From Edaphobacter sp. 4G125 (lineage in GTDB: Bacteria; Acidobacteriota; Terriglobia; Terriglobales; Acidobacteriaceae), in contig NZ_CP060393.1 in the NCBI RefSeq assembly GCF_014274685.1, forward strand, positions 248,001 to 312,000: 64,000 nucleotides of DNA. The letters are read 5' to 3'. This document shows positions 42,597 to 50,706 of this stretch, in pieces. How positions within the stretch are numbered: the first letter of the stretch is position 1; every line of letters begins with the position of its first letter. A program made the translations under genes and the position numbers. The notes below the pieces were generated by a model, which had not been told where the DNA came from, searched no databases, and saw only the letters and a list, made by a program, of their open reading frames with translations.

Positions 42597-43472
42597 TTAT
42601 CCAGCGATTGTGTTCAGGTCCTCGATAGCTTCAGAAGGCAGTTTCAATCCAGCGGCAGCGATATTTTCGCGCAGATGCGTATGAGATGATGTGCCTGGAA
42701 TCAGCAGGATATTCGGCGAACGCTGAAGCAACCAGGCCAGTGCCACCTGCATGGACGTTGCAGAGAGTGCAGATGCGGTGGACTCAAGCGTAGACGATTG
42801 CAGCGGCGTAAATCCTCCAAGCGGGAAGAAAGGCACATACGCAATCCCTTGTGCTGCGAGAAGATCGATAAAGGCATCGTCAGTACGATTCGCCAGGTTG
42901 TAGAAGTTCTGAACGCAGACGACAGGAGCAATCTTCTGTACCTCTTCAAGCTGTGTTCGTGTGATGTTCGAAAGCCCGAGATGCTGAATGAGGCCTTGTC
43001 GTTGCAACTCAGCAAGTACAGTGAAGGGTTCGCCGATGGAAGCTTCTGTCGGCTGGCTTACTCCACCTACGCGCAGGTTCACAATATCAAGCCGTTCTAG
43101 GCCAAGATTACGCAGATTGTCATGGACACTGTCGATCAGGCATTGCCGGGAAGTGTCGAGAATCCAGGAGCCATCGTCGCCACGGCGTGCGCCGACTTTG
43201 GTAACGATGGTGAGGTCCTCCTGATACGGATGCAGGGCTTCCTTGATGATCTGGTTGGTGACATGCGGCCCGTAGAAATCGCTGGTATCGATGTGGTTGA
43301 CGTTACTTGCCACAGCCTCGCGCAACACGTCCACTGCTTCGTTGTAGTCGCGCGGCGGACCGAAAACATGGGGTCCAGCCAGCTGCATAGCGCCGTAACC
43401 CATACGGTTTACAGTGATAGAGGTATGGGGAAACGTAAAGGTCCCGCCAGGATGGCTCTTCAGATCGCTCAT
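42597..43472 (-). CDS. Aldo/keto reductase family oxidoreductase
   Basis: A 291-aa NADPH-dependent TIM-barrel reductase. Catalytic residues are visible in NHIDTSDFYGPH (Asp and Tyr of the tetrad) and TIVTKVGARRG (Lys). Motifs RLDIVNLR, IQHLGLSNITRTQLEEV and QVALAWLLQRSPNILLIPGTSS complete the family signature and cofactor site. In many relatives the late His is in LHR or YQWH; here NLRVGG has no His, so the tetrad His may be missing. Divergent from a TetR gene 41 bases away, probably its regulator. Confidence 0.9.
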   Translation of the reverse strand: MSDLKSHPGGTFTFPHTSITVNRMGYGAMQLAGPHVFGPPRDYNEAVDVLREAVASNVNHIDTSDFYGPHVTNQIIKEALHPYQEDLTIVTKVGARRGDDGSWILDTSRQCLIDSVHDNLRNLGLERLDIVNLRVGGVSQPTEASIGEPFTVLAELQRQGLIQHLGLSNITRTQLEEVQKIAPVVCVQNFYNLANRTDDAFIDLLAAQGIAYVPFFPLGGFTPLQSSTLESTASALSATSMQVALAWLLQRSPNILLIPGTSSHTHLRENIAAAGLKLPSEAIEDLNTIAG

Positions 43473-43513
43473 ACGTGTTTAGATGAAGCGCGGTCCGCTC
43501 CAGGAGTTCGCAT

Positions 43514-44149
43514 TTGCGAAAGCCACTGAAACCTCCACTGGAGCCTCGTAAATCGCCTGTGCAGGCGCGTTCGAGTGCAAGTGTGCAGGCCATTCGCGAA
43601 GCCGCTGTTCAGGTTTTGCTCAAAGAGGGTAAGGAGCGTCTTACAACCAGAAGGATCGCAGATCGCGCTGGCGTCTCCGTGGGAACGCTCTATCAGTATT
43701 TTCCAAATAAGAGCGCTTTGTTGCAGGCGGTGCTACGCGATCATCTTGAGGGAATCGCCGAGGCGCTTCGGGCGGCTTGCGAAGAGTGGAAGGGCGCGAC
43801 ACTCGATCAGATGGCTACTGGATTGGTCGATGACTTTATGAAGGCGAAGCTGCGTCATGTGGAGACCAGCAGGGCACTCTACTTCATTAGCGACGATATA
43901 GGTGGCGCCGCCATCGCCCGCCAGAACGCAGTGCACAATGTCTCCGCGGTCGCCGCGCTGCTGGAGTCCGCACCGCAGAAACTGATCGAGAGCCCACAGG
44001 TAGTCGCGTCGATTGTACTGGCTACCCTGGCAGGAGTAAGCCGGCGAATGCTGGAGGCCCGACTGCAAGACGGCGAACTCGAGGCGATGCAGCAGGGATT
44101 AAAAACGATGGTACGTGCCTATCTACAGGCGGTAACCAGCCCCGCCTGA
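43514..44149 (+). CDS. TetR/AcrR family transcriptional regulator
   Basis: A 211-aa regulator with a canonical TetR DNA-binding domain: AIREAAVQVLLKEGKERLTTRRIADRAGVSVGTLYQYFPNKSALLQAVL in shorter runs at about residues 25-75. The start is TTG with AGGAG seven bases upstream. The C-terminal domain resembles TetR_C_39-like regulators. It is divergent from the aldo/keto reductase gene and likely represses it; the 41-base shared gap is too short for two independent promoters, so control must be tightly coupled. Confidence 0.9.
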   Translation: MRKPLKPPLEPRKSPVQARSSASVQAIREAAVQVLLKEGKERLTTRRIADRAGVSVGTLYQYFPNKSALLQAVLRDHLEGIAEALRAACEEWKGATLDQMATGLVDDFMKAKLRHVETSRALYFISDDIGGAAIARQNAVHNVSAVAALLESAPQKLIESPQVVASIVLATLAGVSRRMLEARLQDGELEAMQQGLKTMVRAYLQAVTSPA

Positions 44150-44222
44150 TCTTCCATTTTCCACCGGCGCCCTATACAGCTATAGGCATCTATGGAACAT
44201 TCGCGCGCACCGCGAACACGCA

Positions 44223-45284
44223 TCAGTATCCCAGAAAAGTAAAAGGCAGCGCTGCTTTGAACTCCTTCGCCACGTTGCCCGAAAACGTGTTGCTCTGGTC
44301 TTTTCCTAAATCGAGCTTTCTGACCCCGGTACTGGTGGAGAAATCGACGTCTTTGAAGTTGACCCAGAAAGTGTTGGGTGTGAGCGCAGATTCGAAGCAA
44401 TAAATCAGGCGTTTCTGGTCAGCGACGGTGCGCCATCGCGTGGAGGAGATGTTGGGCTCGCCGGGAGTGGTGATGCCATAGGGCACGGAGACATTGCGCA
44501 TGACGCTGAAGACGCTGGCGACCTCGATGTCGGGATTGTCGTCCTTCGGAATGGCATTGATGTAGAAGGAGGCACGTGCGAAGCGGTCGGCGGCTCGATT
44601 CGTACCGGGAAGAAAGGTTGTGCCCCCGATCTGTTTCCAGTATTGCTGTAGAGCAAGTTGCTCTTCAAAGATGGGGGAGTTGGTCATTACCTGGTAGCTG
44701 CGATTGTGGTGGATCACCTGCCGCCCCTCGATGTACTCCACAATGGCGCTGTCTCCAGTAGCGTCAGAGATGGAGAAGTGGAGCGTGGCCAGTCTTTCTT
44801 CGCCAGGAATGCTCGTAGTCCAAACAAGAAAAGGTTCTTTTTCAAGCGTGGAGACGGCCTCCTGCACGGTCGCGAAGTTGTCCAGGACATACTGGGCCCA
44901 GATGGAGAGCGGAAGAACAGGTTTGCTGCTGGAGTGAATGTCGGGATATTTCGATTCGACCAGCCACAAAGCATTGGCAACAAGGCCCTTTTCATTCATT
45001 CCATCCGTAGTTGCCGCCTCATATCCGGTCGCGACGACACTGCCATATTTGGAGGTCCATTCGAGGGAACGTGGATTGGCCTTACCCACATGATGAATGC
45101 CGCGAGGCAGAATGTAGAGGTTGGTCCCAACATCGACCTTCCAGTCCATCGTGCGGCCGGTAATAACCGCCCCATTTTCTCCAAGGAAAACTGCCCGGCT
45201 GCACGCATCAAGGGACTGGGTGGCAGAAACAAGCAATGCAGCAGCGAACGCGGAAGCCCTGAAGAATCCTGTATCTCTCAACAT
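44223..45284 (-). CDS. Choloylglycine hydrolase / linear amide C-N hydrolase (Ntn)
   Basis: A 353-aa exported N-terminal-nucleophile hydrolase. The signal peptide (ASAFAAALLVSATQSLDA) ends directly before Cys28 in DACSRAVFLGENG, so cleavage exposes the catalytic cysteine. Further motifs are ITGRTMDWKVD, DGMNEKGLVANALWL and VMTNSPIFEEQLALQQYW. Family members hydrolyse conjugated bile salts, penicillin V or acyl-homoserine lactones; the substrate here is unknown. AGGAGAG lies before the ATG at 45284. It is divergent from thrS. Confidence 0.92.
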   Translation of the reverse strand: MLRDTGFFRASAFAAALLVSATQSLDACSRAVFLGENGAVITGRTMDWKVDVGTNLYILPRGIHHVGKANPRSLEWTSKYGSVVATGYEAATTDGMNEKGLVANALWLVESKYPDIHSSSKPVLPLSIWAQYVLDNFATVQEAVSTLEKEPFLVWTTSIPGEERLATLHFSISDATGDSAIVEYIEGRQVIHHNRSYQVMTNSPIFEEQLALQQYWKQIGGTTFLPGTNRAADRFARASFYINAIPKDDNPDIEVASVFSVMRNVSVPYGITTPGEPNISSTRWRTVADQKRLIYCFESALTPNTFWVNFKDVDFSTSTGVRKLDLGKDQSNTFSGNVAKEFKAALPFTFLGY

Positions 45285-45495
45285 CGATCTCTCCTGTATA
45301 TTTCTGATTTTTCTGAAGCGAACGTGAATTCGCGGTTCGGGCGCCACCATCATACTGCTGCCCGTGTCCCATCTTCGCGACGAAGCCGTTAAGGGTGGGT
45401 ATTTGCGCAAGACGATGCGAACCAGAACCCAGGATCTTCAGGCAGAAATTGGTGCAACCGAAGCAAAGCAAATATGCTGGAGAGACAAGGTTTTT

Positions 45496-47541
45496 ATGAG
45501 CGAGCAGATAAAGATACAGCTTCCGGATGGGTCGGTGCGCGAGGTTGCGCGCGGAACAACCCCATATGACATTGCGATGAGCATCTCTCCACGCCTTGCG
45601 GCGGCCGTAGTCGTGGCACGGGTCAAGCCGCTGACGCAGGAATCAGCGAATAACGAGGAAACGACCGACGAGACGGAGGAGAACTCCGAAGCCGCAATGT
45701 ATGGCGGCGCTGGCGAGGCCGGCGAGCGGTTGGTCGATCTATCCGCTCCGCTCACCGAAGATGTATCGCTGGAGCTGTTGAAGGAAACCGACGCTGCTGC
45801 CCTCAAGGTGGTGCGGCACTCCGCCGCCCACGTCATGGCGACAGCAATCCTCGAGCTTTTCCCCGAAACCAGGTTGGGGCATGGGCCTGCAACCGATCAG
45901 GGATTCTTCTATGACGTCTACCGAGAGACTCCGTTCAGCGAGGCCGACCTCGCAGCGATCGAAACCCGCATGGCCGAGGTGGTCGCACGCGACGAAAAGT
46001 TCGTGCGCGAACATGAGTCTCGCGAGAAGGGGCTTGACGACTATAAGAAGCACGGCGACTTCATGAAGGTGCACTTCATCGAGAGGTTCACGAAGCCGGG
46101 TGATGAAATCTCGCTGTACAAGAATGGCAACTTCACAGACTTCTGCCGCGGGCCGCACGTGCCTTCGACGGGCCGTGTAAAAGCCTTCAAGGTGACCAGC
46201 ATCGCCGGGGCGTACTGGCTGGGGGATGAGAAGAATCAGCAGTTGCAGCGCGTCTATGGCACAGCCTTCTTCAACGCGAAGGACATGGAGGCGCACTTCA
46301 AGCGGCTGGAAGAGATCAAGGCGCGCGATCACCGCGTTTTGGGCAAGCAGCTTGATCTGTTCTCGATTCAGGAGGTCGCAGGCGCGGGCTTGATCTTCTG
46401 GCATCCAAAGGGCGGGCTAATCCGCAAGACCATGGAAGACTGGATGCGCGATGAATGTATCCGTCGCGGTTACGAAATGGTATTTACGCCACATATTATG
46501 AAGCGGGAGTTGTGGAAGATCTCGGGCCATGATGGCTACTACGCGGAGAATATGTATCCGCCAATGGAGCTTGATGACGCCGAGTATCGGCTGAAGCCGA
46601 TGAACTGCCCTGGCCACATCCTGATCTACAGGAACTCTCCGAAGAGCTATCGCGACCTGCCGCAGCGGTATGCCGAGCTGGGCAACGTCTATCGCTACGA
46701 GCGCTCTGGAACCATGCACGGACTCTTGCGCGTGCGCGGCTTTACGCAGGACGATGCGCACATCTTCTGCACTCCGGAACAGGTCGAGAGCGAGATTGCT
46801 GCATGCGTGGAGTTCGCTGACGAAGTCTTGAAGGCCTTCGGATTTGCGGAGTTCAAGGTCGAACTCTCTACCTGGGACCCGAAAGATCCAAAAAACTATG
46901 TCGGCAAGGCAGAGCACTGGGACGGCGCCGTGGCTTCGCTCGAAAAAGTGCTGGATGCCAAAGGAATCCCCTATCGCGTGATTCCGGGCGAAGCCGCCTT
47001 CTACGGCCCGAAGATCGACATCAAGCTAGTCGACGTACTGGGACGGCTGTGGCAACTCTCCACAGTGCAGTTCGACTTCAACCTGCCACAGCGCTTCGAG
47101 CTGGAGTACACCGGCGAAGACGGCGAGAAGCACCGACCAGTAATGGTGCATCGCGCTCTGTTCGGCTCGGTGGAGCGGTTCTTCGGCGTGCTGATCGAAC
47201 ACTATGCTGGAGCATTTCCGCTATGGCTGGCTCCGGTGCAGGTTGGCATCGTACCGATCAGCGAAAAGCACCTGGAATATGCAAAGAGCGTAAAGGCGAA
47301 GCTCGAAGCCGCTGGGTTACGAGTGGAGTTGGATGAGCGGAACGAGAAGATGAACGCAAAAATCCGCGAGTTCACTCTACAGAAGGTGCCGTTCGTCCTT
47401 GTCATGGGAGATAAGGAAGCTGCCGCCGAAGCAGTTAGCGTGCGGACACGAGGCAAAGGCGACGAAGGCTCCGTTGCTCTGACAAGCTTCATCGAGCGGG
47501 CAACCGCACTAGTGGCCAGCCGCGGCGTAGCGCTGTCGTAA
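45496..47541 (+). CDS. thrS: Threonyl-tRNA synthetase ThrS
   Basis: ThrS charges tRNA-Thr with threonine. The 681-aa protein has an N-terminal TGS domain (IKIQLPDGSVREVARGTTPYDIA), the editing domain with HSAAHVMATAILELFP and the tRNA synthetase second additional domain, the class II catalytic core with zinc ligands in MNCPGHI, DDAHIFC and VMVHRALFGS, and the anticodon-binding C-terminus. Residues about 46-76 are an acidic, low-complexity insertion (many Glu, Thr, Asn) inside the TGS domain that most ThrS proteins lack. The ATG at 45496 is favoured because TGS begins there. Confidence 0.96.
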   Translation: MSEQIKIQLPDGSVREVARGTTPYDIAMSISPRLAAAVVVARVKPLTQESANNEETTDETEENSEAAMYGGAGEAGERLVDLSAPLTEDVSLELLKETDAAALKVVRHSAAHVMATAILELFPETRLGHGPATDQGFFYDVYRETPFSEADLAAIETRMAEVVARDEKFVREHESREKGLDDYKKHGDFMKVHFIERFTKPGDEISLYKNGNFTDFCRGPHVPSTGRVKAFKVTSIAGAYWLGDEKNQQLQRVYGTAFFNAKDMEAHFKRLEEIKARDHRVLGKQLDLFSIQEVAGAGLIFWHPKGGLIRKTMEDWMRDECIRRGYEMVFTPHIMKRELWKISGHDGYYAENMYPPMELDDAEYRLKPMNCPGHILIYRNSPKSYRDLPQRYAELGNVYRYERSGTMHGLLRVRGFTQDDAHIFCTPEQVESEIAACVEFADEVLKAFGFAEFKVELSTWDPKDPKNYVGKAEHWDGAVASLEKVLDAKGIPYRVIPGEAAFYGPKIDIKLVDVLGRLWQLSTVQFDFNLPQRFELEYTGEDGEKHRPVMVHRALFGSVERFFGVLIEHYAGAFPLWLAPVQVGIVPISEKHLEYAKSVKAKLEAAGLRVELDERNEKMNAKIREFTLQKVPFVLVMGDKEAAAEAVSVRTRGKGDEGSVALTSFIERATALVASRGVALS

Positions 47542-47582
47542 GTTACAGATTGTCTGTGCAGGTTAGATTCTGATTTGTCGAA

Positions 47583-47650
47583 TAAATCTGTAATCCTGAG
47601 CAAAGGCGTAGCCCGGAGTCGAAGGATCCGCATTGATTCTGCGGTTCCCG
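47583..47650 (+). repeat. Dispersed intergenic repeat, diverged copy
   Basis: TAATCCTGAGCAAAGGCG followed by GGAGTCGAAGGATCCGCATTG matches the TCATCCTGAGCGAAG...AGTCGAAGGACCTGCAT pattern of the copy at 27709. It lies between thrS and the SRPBCC gene; apart from this and the hairpin at 47665, nothing was recognised in 47542-47907. Confidence 0.6.
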
Positions 47651-47664
47651 CCTTTACCGGGTTC

Positions 47665-47700
47665 CCCACCTTGGCGATGATTTCATCTCGCCAAGGTGGG
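47665..47700 (+). terminator. Strong hairpin downstream of thrS
   Basis: CCCACCTTGGCGA (47665-47677) and TCGCCAAGGTGGG (47688-47700) are perfect inverses with a 10-base loop. No T-run follows, so it may be a rho-dependent or structural element rather than a classical terminator. Confidence 0.5.
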
Positions 47701-47907
47701 TTCGCAGCCGACCTGAATCCACGTTATCAGTGCAAAATCGGTGTTAAGCCTTCCTCCCACCATGTCCGGAAATGCAAAAGAATTCAACTTCGTCTCTGCG
47801 AAGAGTAATATTTCTGCGCATTGCCGTAGCTTCCCAAATGGTGACTGGATACATCTAACAAATACGATCTGACGACTGACTTGAGCTTACGGATGGTTTT
47901 TCTCCCT

Positions 47908-48456
47908 ATGACCACGATCCGACTTACAACCTGGATAAATGCACCGGTGGAGCGATGTTTCCAACTGGCAACAAGTATGGGGATGTCCTCGCCTGTCCTG
48001 CCCGCCTCAGGAATGCGGGTAGGCTCCTTACAGGCTGGAGACATCATCCGATGGCAAATGGGACTGGGAAAGGCCCGGCTCGAGTACCGTAGCCGCATCG
48101 ACATTATCCGGCCCTACTCCTACTTTCGTGAGGTTATGGCCACCAAGGGTATCTTCCTCTATTACGAGCACGAGCATCACTTTGCGCGAATGGACGATGG
48201 AACCAGAGTGCGCAACGAGATTCGTTTTACTACCCGGCTGGGCGTCCTGGGACGCCCCTTGGAGCTCACCCTCTTCCGAACAGGCCTGATGCAAATGCTG
48301 GCCCGCCGGAATGCGCGTTTGAAGGCCATTGCCGAATCCAATGAGTGGAAAGGCTATCTTCAAGTAGCACCGGCCGTTGCGGGCCAGGGCAAATCGCAGG
48401 AGAAGTTTGCTGTTGCCGAACCGCAAAGCCGAATCAACATGCAACGTTTTGCGTAG
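47908..48456 (+). CDS. SRPBCC family protein
   Basis: A 182-aa protein of the START/Bet v1-like SRPBCC superfamily. It begins IRLTTWINAPVERCFQLATSM, the usual first strand and helix, with SRIDIIRPYSYFREVMATKG and YYEHEHHFARMDDGTRVRNEIRF in the middle, and ends in a low-complexity tail. Such proteins bind hydrophobic ligands in a deep cavity; no ligand can be named. An in-frame ATG at 47893 is an alternative start, and neither has a strong ribosome binding site. Confidence 0.8.
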   Translation: MTTIRLTTWINAPVERCFQLATSMGMSSPVLPASGMRVGSLQAGDIIRWQMGLGKARLEYRSRIDIIRPYSYFREVMATKGIFLYYEHEHHFARMDDGTRVRNEIRFTTRLGVLGRPLELTLFRTGLMQMLARRNARLKAIAESNEWKGYLQVAPAVAGQGKSQEKFAVAEPQSRINMQRFA

Positions 48457-48514
48457 TAATTTACGAAAACTCCTTCCTTCCCTTGAGCGGAAAGGGAAAT
48501 CCGTTGCCCATTTT

Positions 48515-48531
48515 GTGTGCAAATTGCACAC
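48515..48531. promoter_or_regulatory. 17-bp perfect palindrome upstream of PEP-CTERM gene
   Basis: GTGTGCAA-A-TTGCACAC is a perfect palindrome about 100 bases upstream of the PEP-CTERM gene start. It has the form of a dimeric regulator's operator. Which regulator binds it cannot be told. Confidence 0.5.
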
Positions 48532-48629
48532 TTTCGGCGGCAAATCGGTTTGGCGCGGCAATTGCATTCATTCAGGGCAGTAAAACTTTCGGTGAGCGAA
48601 AAAGCCACCATGGGCCTTGGGTTATTCCG

Positions 48630-49337
48630 ATGCGTCGCGTTTCTATTGCCTTACTTCTTCTCCTGGTCTTTGCCTCCGCTGCGACGGGGGTGCAAGTCCA
48701 CGCCTCCACCGAGTGCGCACGCTGGGTTGCGGAGTATCGTGACGAGCTGGCACACTCCGACTTGGTGAAACGCGCAAACGCGGCGCGGCACCGGTTGCAT
48801 CGCTATGTGCATCGCAAGGTCGCCGCCTTCCATCCTTCTCAGCCCAAGCCTCGAGTCCGGGTGCTTCCGGCTCGCTTCCAGCGGCCAAAGATGACCCGTG
48901 AAGAGTTATTACGCCAGCTCGAGTTTGCCTGCGGTGATCTTCCAGCAGATCCAGTAGAACTGGCCGAGAACGTCAAATTCCAACCCACCCCGGCCTTTAC
49001 CTTTGGCATCGCCCCAGGCGATGACTTGACCGGCCCTCTGGGTGGAGGGGATGCTCCACAGAGCTTGCTGGCTTCAAATAACGGGCCAGGTTATGGCGGA
49101 AACTATCCGATCGGCGGTATTGGAGGATGGGGAGGTGGTGGCGGATCCGGCCCTAGAAACCCCGGCGGCAATGGAGGAAACAATCCTCCTGGAGAAGGCA
49201 ATCCCGGCGGAGGGAACCCTGGAGGCGGAAATCCTCCGACAGCAGTAGCACCTGAACCGGGCAGCCTCTTATTGATGGCGACCGGACTGGTTGGGGCTGC
49301 AGGCGTGATTCGACGCCGCAAGGCATCCGGACGTTAG
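48630..49337 (+). CDS. PEP-CTERM sorting domain protein
   Basis: A 235-aa exported protein. A signal peptide (RRVSIALLLLLVFASAATG) is followed by a basic, His/Arg-rich region (about 50-85), a glycine/asparagine/proline-rich region (about 150-205) and a C-terminal PEP-CTERM: PEPGSLLLMATGLVG, a hydrophobic helix and the basic tail RRRKASGR. PEP-CTERM proteins are sorted by exosortase and are linked to exopolysaccharide and biofilm matrix. No exosortase gene is in the window. The start at 48630 is set by the signal peptide. Confidence 0.88.
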   Translation: MRRVSIALLLLLVFASAATGVQVHASTECARWVAEYRDELAHSDLVKRANAARHRLHRYVHRKVAAFHPSQPKPRVRVLPARFQRPKMTREELLRQLEFACGDLPADPVELAENVKFQPTPAFTFGIAPGDDLTGPLGGGDAPQSLLASNNGPGYGGNYPIGGIGGWGGGGGSGPRNPGGNGGNNPPGEGNPGGGNPGGGNPPTAVAPEPGSLLLMATGLVGAAGVIRRRKASGR

Positions 49338-49388
49338 ATATGCCTCAGCACCAACAGGTCTTCTGTTTCCCTAATCCGCTATGAGACG

Positions 49389-49937
49389 TTAACGGCGGCG
49401 GAACCGCTGGCGAATCGCCTTGACGCGATCTTCTTTCGTGGGCCCCGGAGCCGGTTTTTCTCCCTCGGGGTAAAGGACGACAAAGCGGCGAGCCCCGTCC
49501 CCTGAAGATTCCGTATGGAGGCCTGAGGACGCCAGCGCAAGATGCAAAAGGCGGCGCTCCCGCGAATTCATGGGGGAAAAACTATACGGCTGCCCAGTGC
49601 GCCGAACGCGCTCGATAGCCACCTCAGCCGCCATGCGAAGCTCCTGATTACGGAGGACCTTGAAGTTCTCTGCATCAAAGGAAATGCGATCGTGGTCTTC
49701 GTGCTCGAAGCGAAGGACCTTGGCTGCAAGGTGTTCAAGCGAAAGCAGCAACTCTCCATTGCGCGCAAGCAGTAGGGGAACATCGGGCCCAGAAAACTCA
49801 ACCGAAATCTCGGCAGAAGAATCTGCGCTGGCAGGGGGAGTGTCAAGGATAGTGAACTTCAGATTCAGACGACCCGGAGAGGTGAGGGTCTGGAGGAAGT
49901 CAGCGACCTTCTTCTTTTTTGCTTCCAGATTTTCCAT
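49389..49937 (-). CDS. khpB: KH/R3H RNA-binding protein KhpB (Jag, SpoIIIJ-associated)
   Basis: A 182-aa protein normally encoded directly after yidC. The KH-like region holds FSGPDVPLLLARNGELLLSLEHLAAKVLR, where the usual G-x-x-G reads ARNG, and the R3H domain holds MNSRERRLLHLALASSGLHTESSGDGARRFVVLYP. KhpB binds RNA with KhpA and affects cell elongation in other bacteria. A Jag_N domain is absent, giving a shorter protein. The ATG at 49937 or a TTG at 49949 may be used; a TATACT box (49954-49959) implies a very short leader. A DinB gene separates it from yidC. Confidence 0.85.
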   Translation of the reverse strand: MENLEAKKKKVADFLQTLTSPGRLNLKFTILDTPPASADSSAEISVEFSGPDVPLLLARNGELLLSLEHLAAKVLRFEHEDHDRISFDAENFKVLRNQELRMAAEVAIERVRRTGQPYSFSPMNSRERRLLHLALASSGLHTESSGDGARRFVVLYPEGEKPAPGPTKEDRVKAIRQRFRRR

Positions 49938-50038
49938 GGAAATATGCAAGTTCAGTATACGGAATTAAACGCTAAATAGCTTTCGGGACGACGCTGGTAA
50001 TGGGAAAACTCGAGTCGTCAATCCATACAAAAAAGTTC

Positions 50039-50566
50039 TTATGGGTGACCGATTTGCTCCCAGATGACAGCCAGATGATGGTCGTCGTGCTCCGCAACAA
50101 AGTAAAGATGATCGACCAATCGCATCGGCGTCTTCAGGCGCGGGTGCGGAATGGTCCGCCCAAAGGGTTCAGGCCCCAAAGTCGCGATGCGATTGAGAAG
50201 TTGAATGCGCTGCGTGCGGAAGGCAAAAAGAATGTCTTCGAGCGGTCGGGCGTTATGGTTAGCTTCATCGGTGCGGCGATTCTGGAGATCCGTTGGTGTG
50301 AGGATCTCAGTATCAGAGACAAAATCGTTCACTCGGGCCAGCCATAGGGGTTCAAGATCAGCGAGATGACCGGCGTGCTCCTGTGCTGACCAGAGTGGAC
50401 GGGATGGTCCGACCGGTTGAACATGAAGAGTTGACGGAAGACAATCGCGTAGCGCTTCGTCGAGCCGCGCTGGAGTTCCGCGAAGCCGGGCCAGCAGGTT
50501 CGGCAGTAGCTCACCAGGAAAAGTAAATTCAAAATGACGTTCAAACCAGGCAGGTGGATGGGTCAT
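50039..50566 (-). CDS. DinB family protein
   Basis: A 175-aa four-helix DinB/DUF664-like protein. The metal-binding histidines typical of the family are in LWSAQEHAGHLADLEPLW and VDHLYFVAEHDDHHLAVI. Members include thiol S-transferases (bacillithiol, mycothiol) and damage-induced proteins of unknown role. The frame opens at 50665, but that first ATG lies within the yidC terminator hairpin, so the ATG at 50566 is preferred. It sits between yidC and khpB, which are usually neighbours. Confidence 0.85.
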   Translation of the reverse strand: MTHPPAWFERHFEFTFPGELLPNLLARLRGTPARLDEALRDCLPSTLHVQPVGPSRPLWSAQEHAGHLADLEPLWLARVNDFVSDTEILTPTDLQNRRTDEANHNARPLEDILFAFRTQRIQLLNRIATLGPEPFGRTIPHPRLKTPMRLVDHLYFVAEHDDHHLAVIWEQIGHP

Positions 50567-50654
50567 GAAACTTGGATGATTGGGCACTCGATGGGTTTCG
50601 AGAAGTAACACCGCTGTATCGACAAATGGGAAAGAATCTCTTCCCTCAAATAAC

Positions 50655-50678
50655 GAGGGCTCCATCTCTGGAGCCCTC
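50655..50678 (-). terminator. Hairpin terminator after yidC
   Basis: GAGGGCTCC (50655-50663) and GGAGCCCTC (50670-50678) form a perfect 9-bp stem with a 6-base loop 28 bases after the yidC stop; GTTATTT follows on the minus strand. Confidence 0.7.
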
Positions 50679-50706
50679 TGGCGTACTAATCCCTGTTAAA
50701 ACCTTC

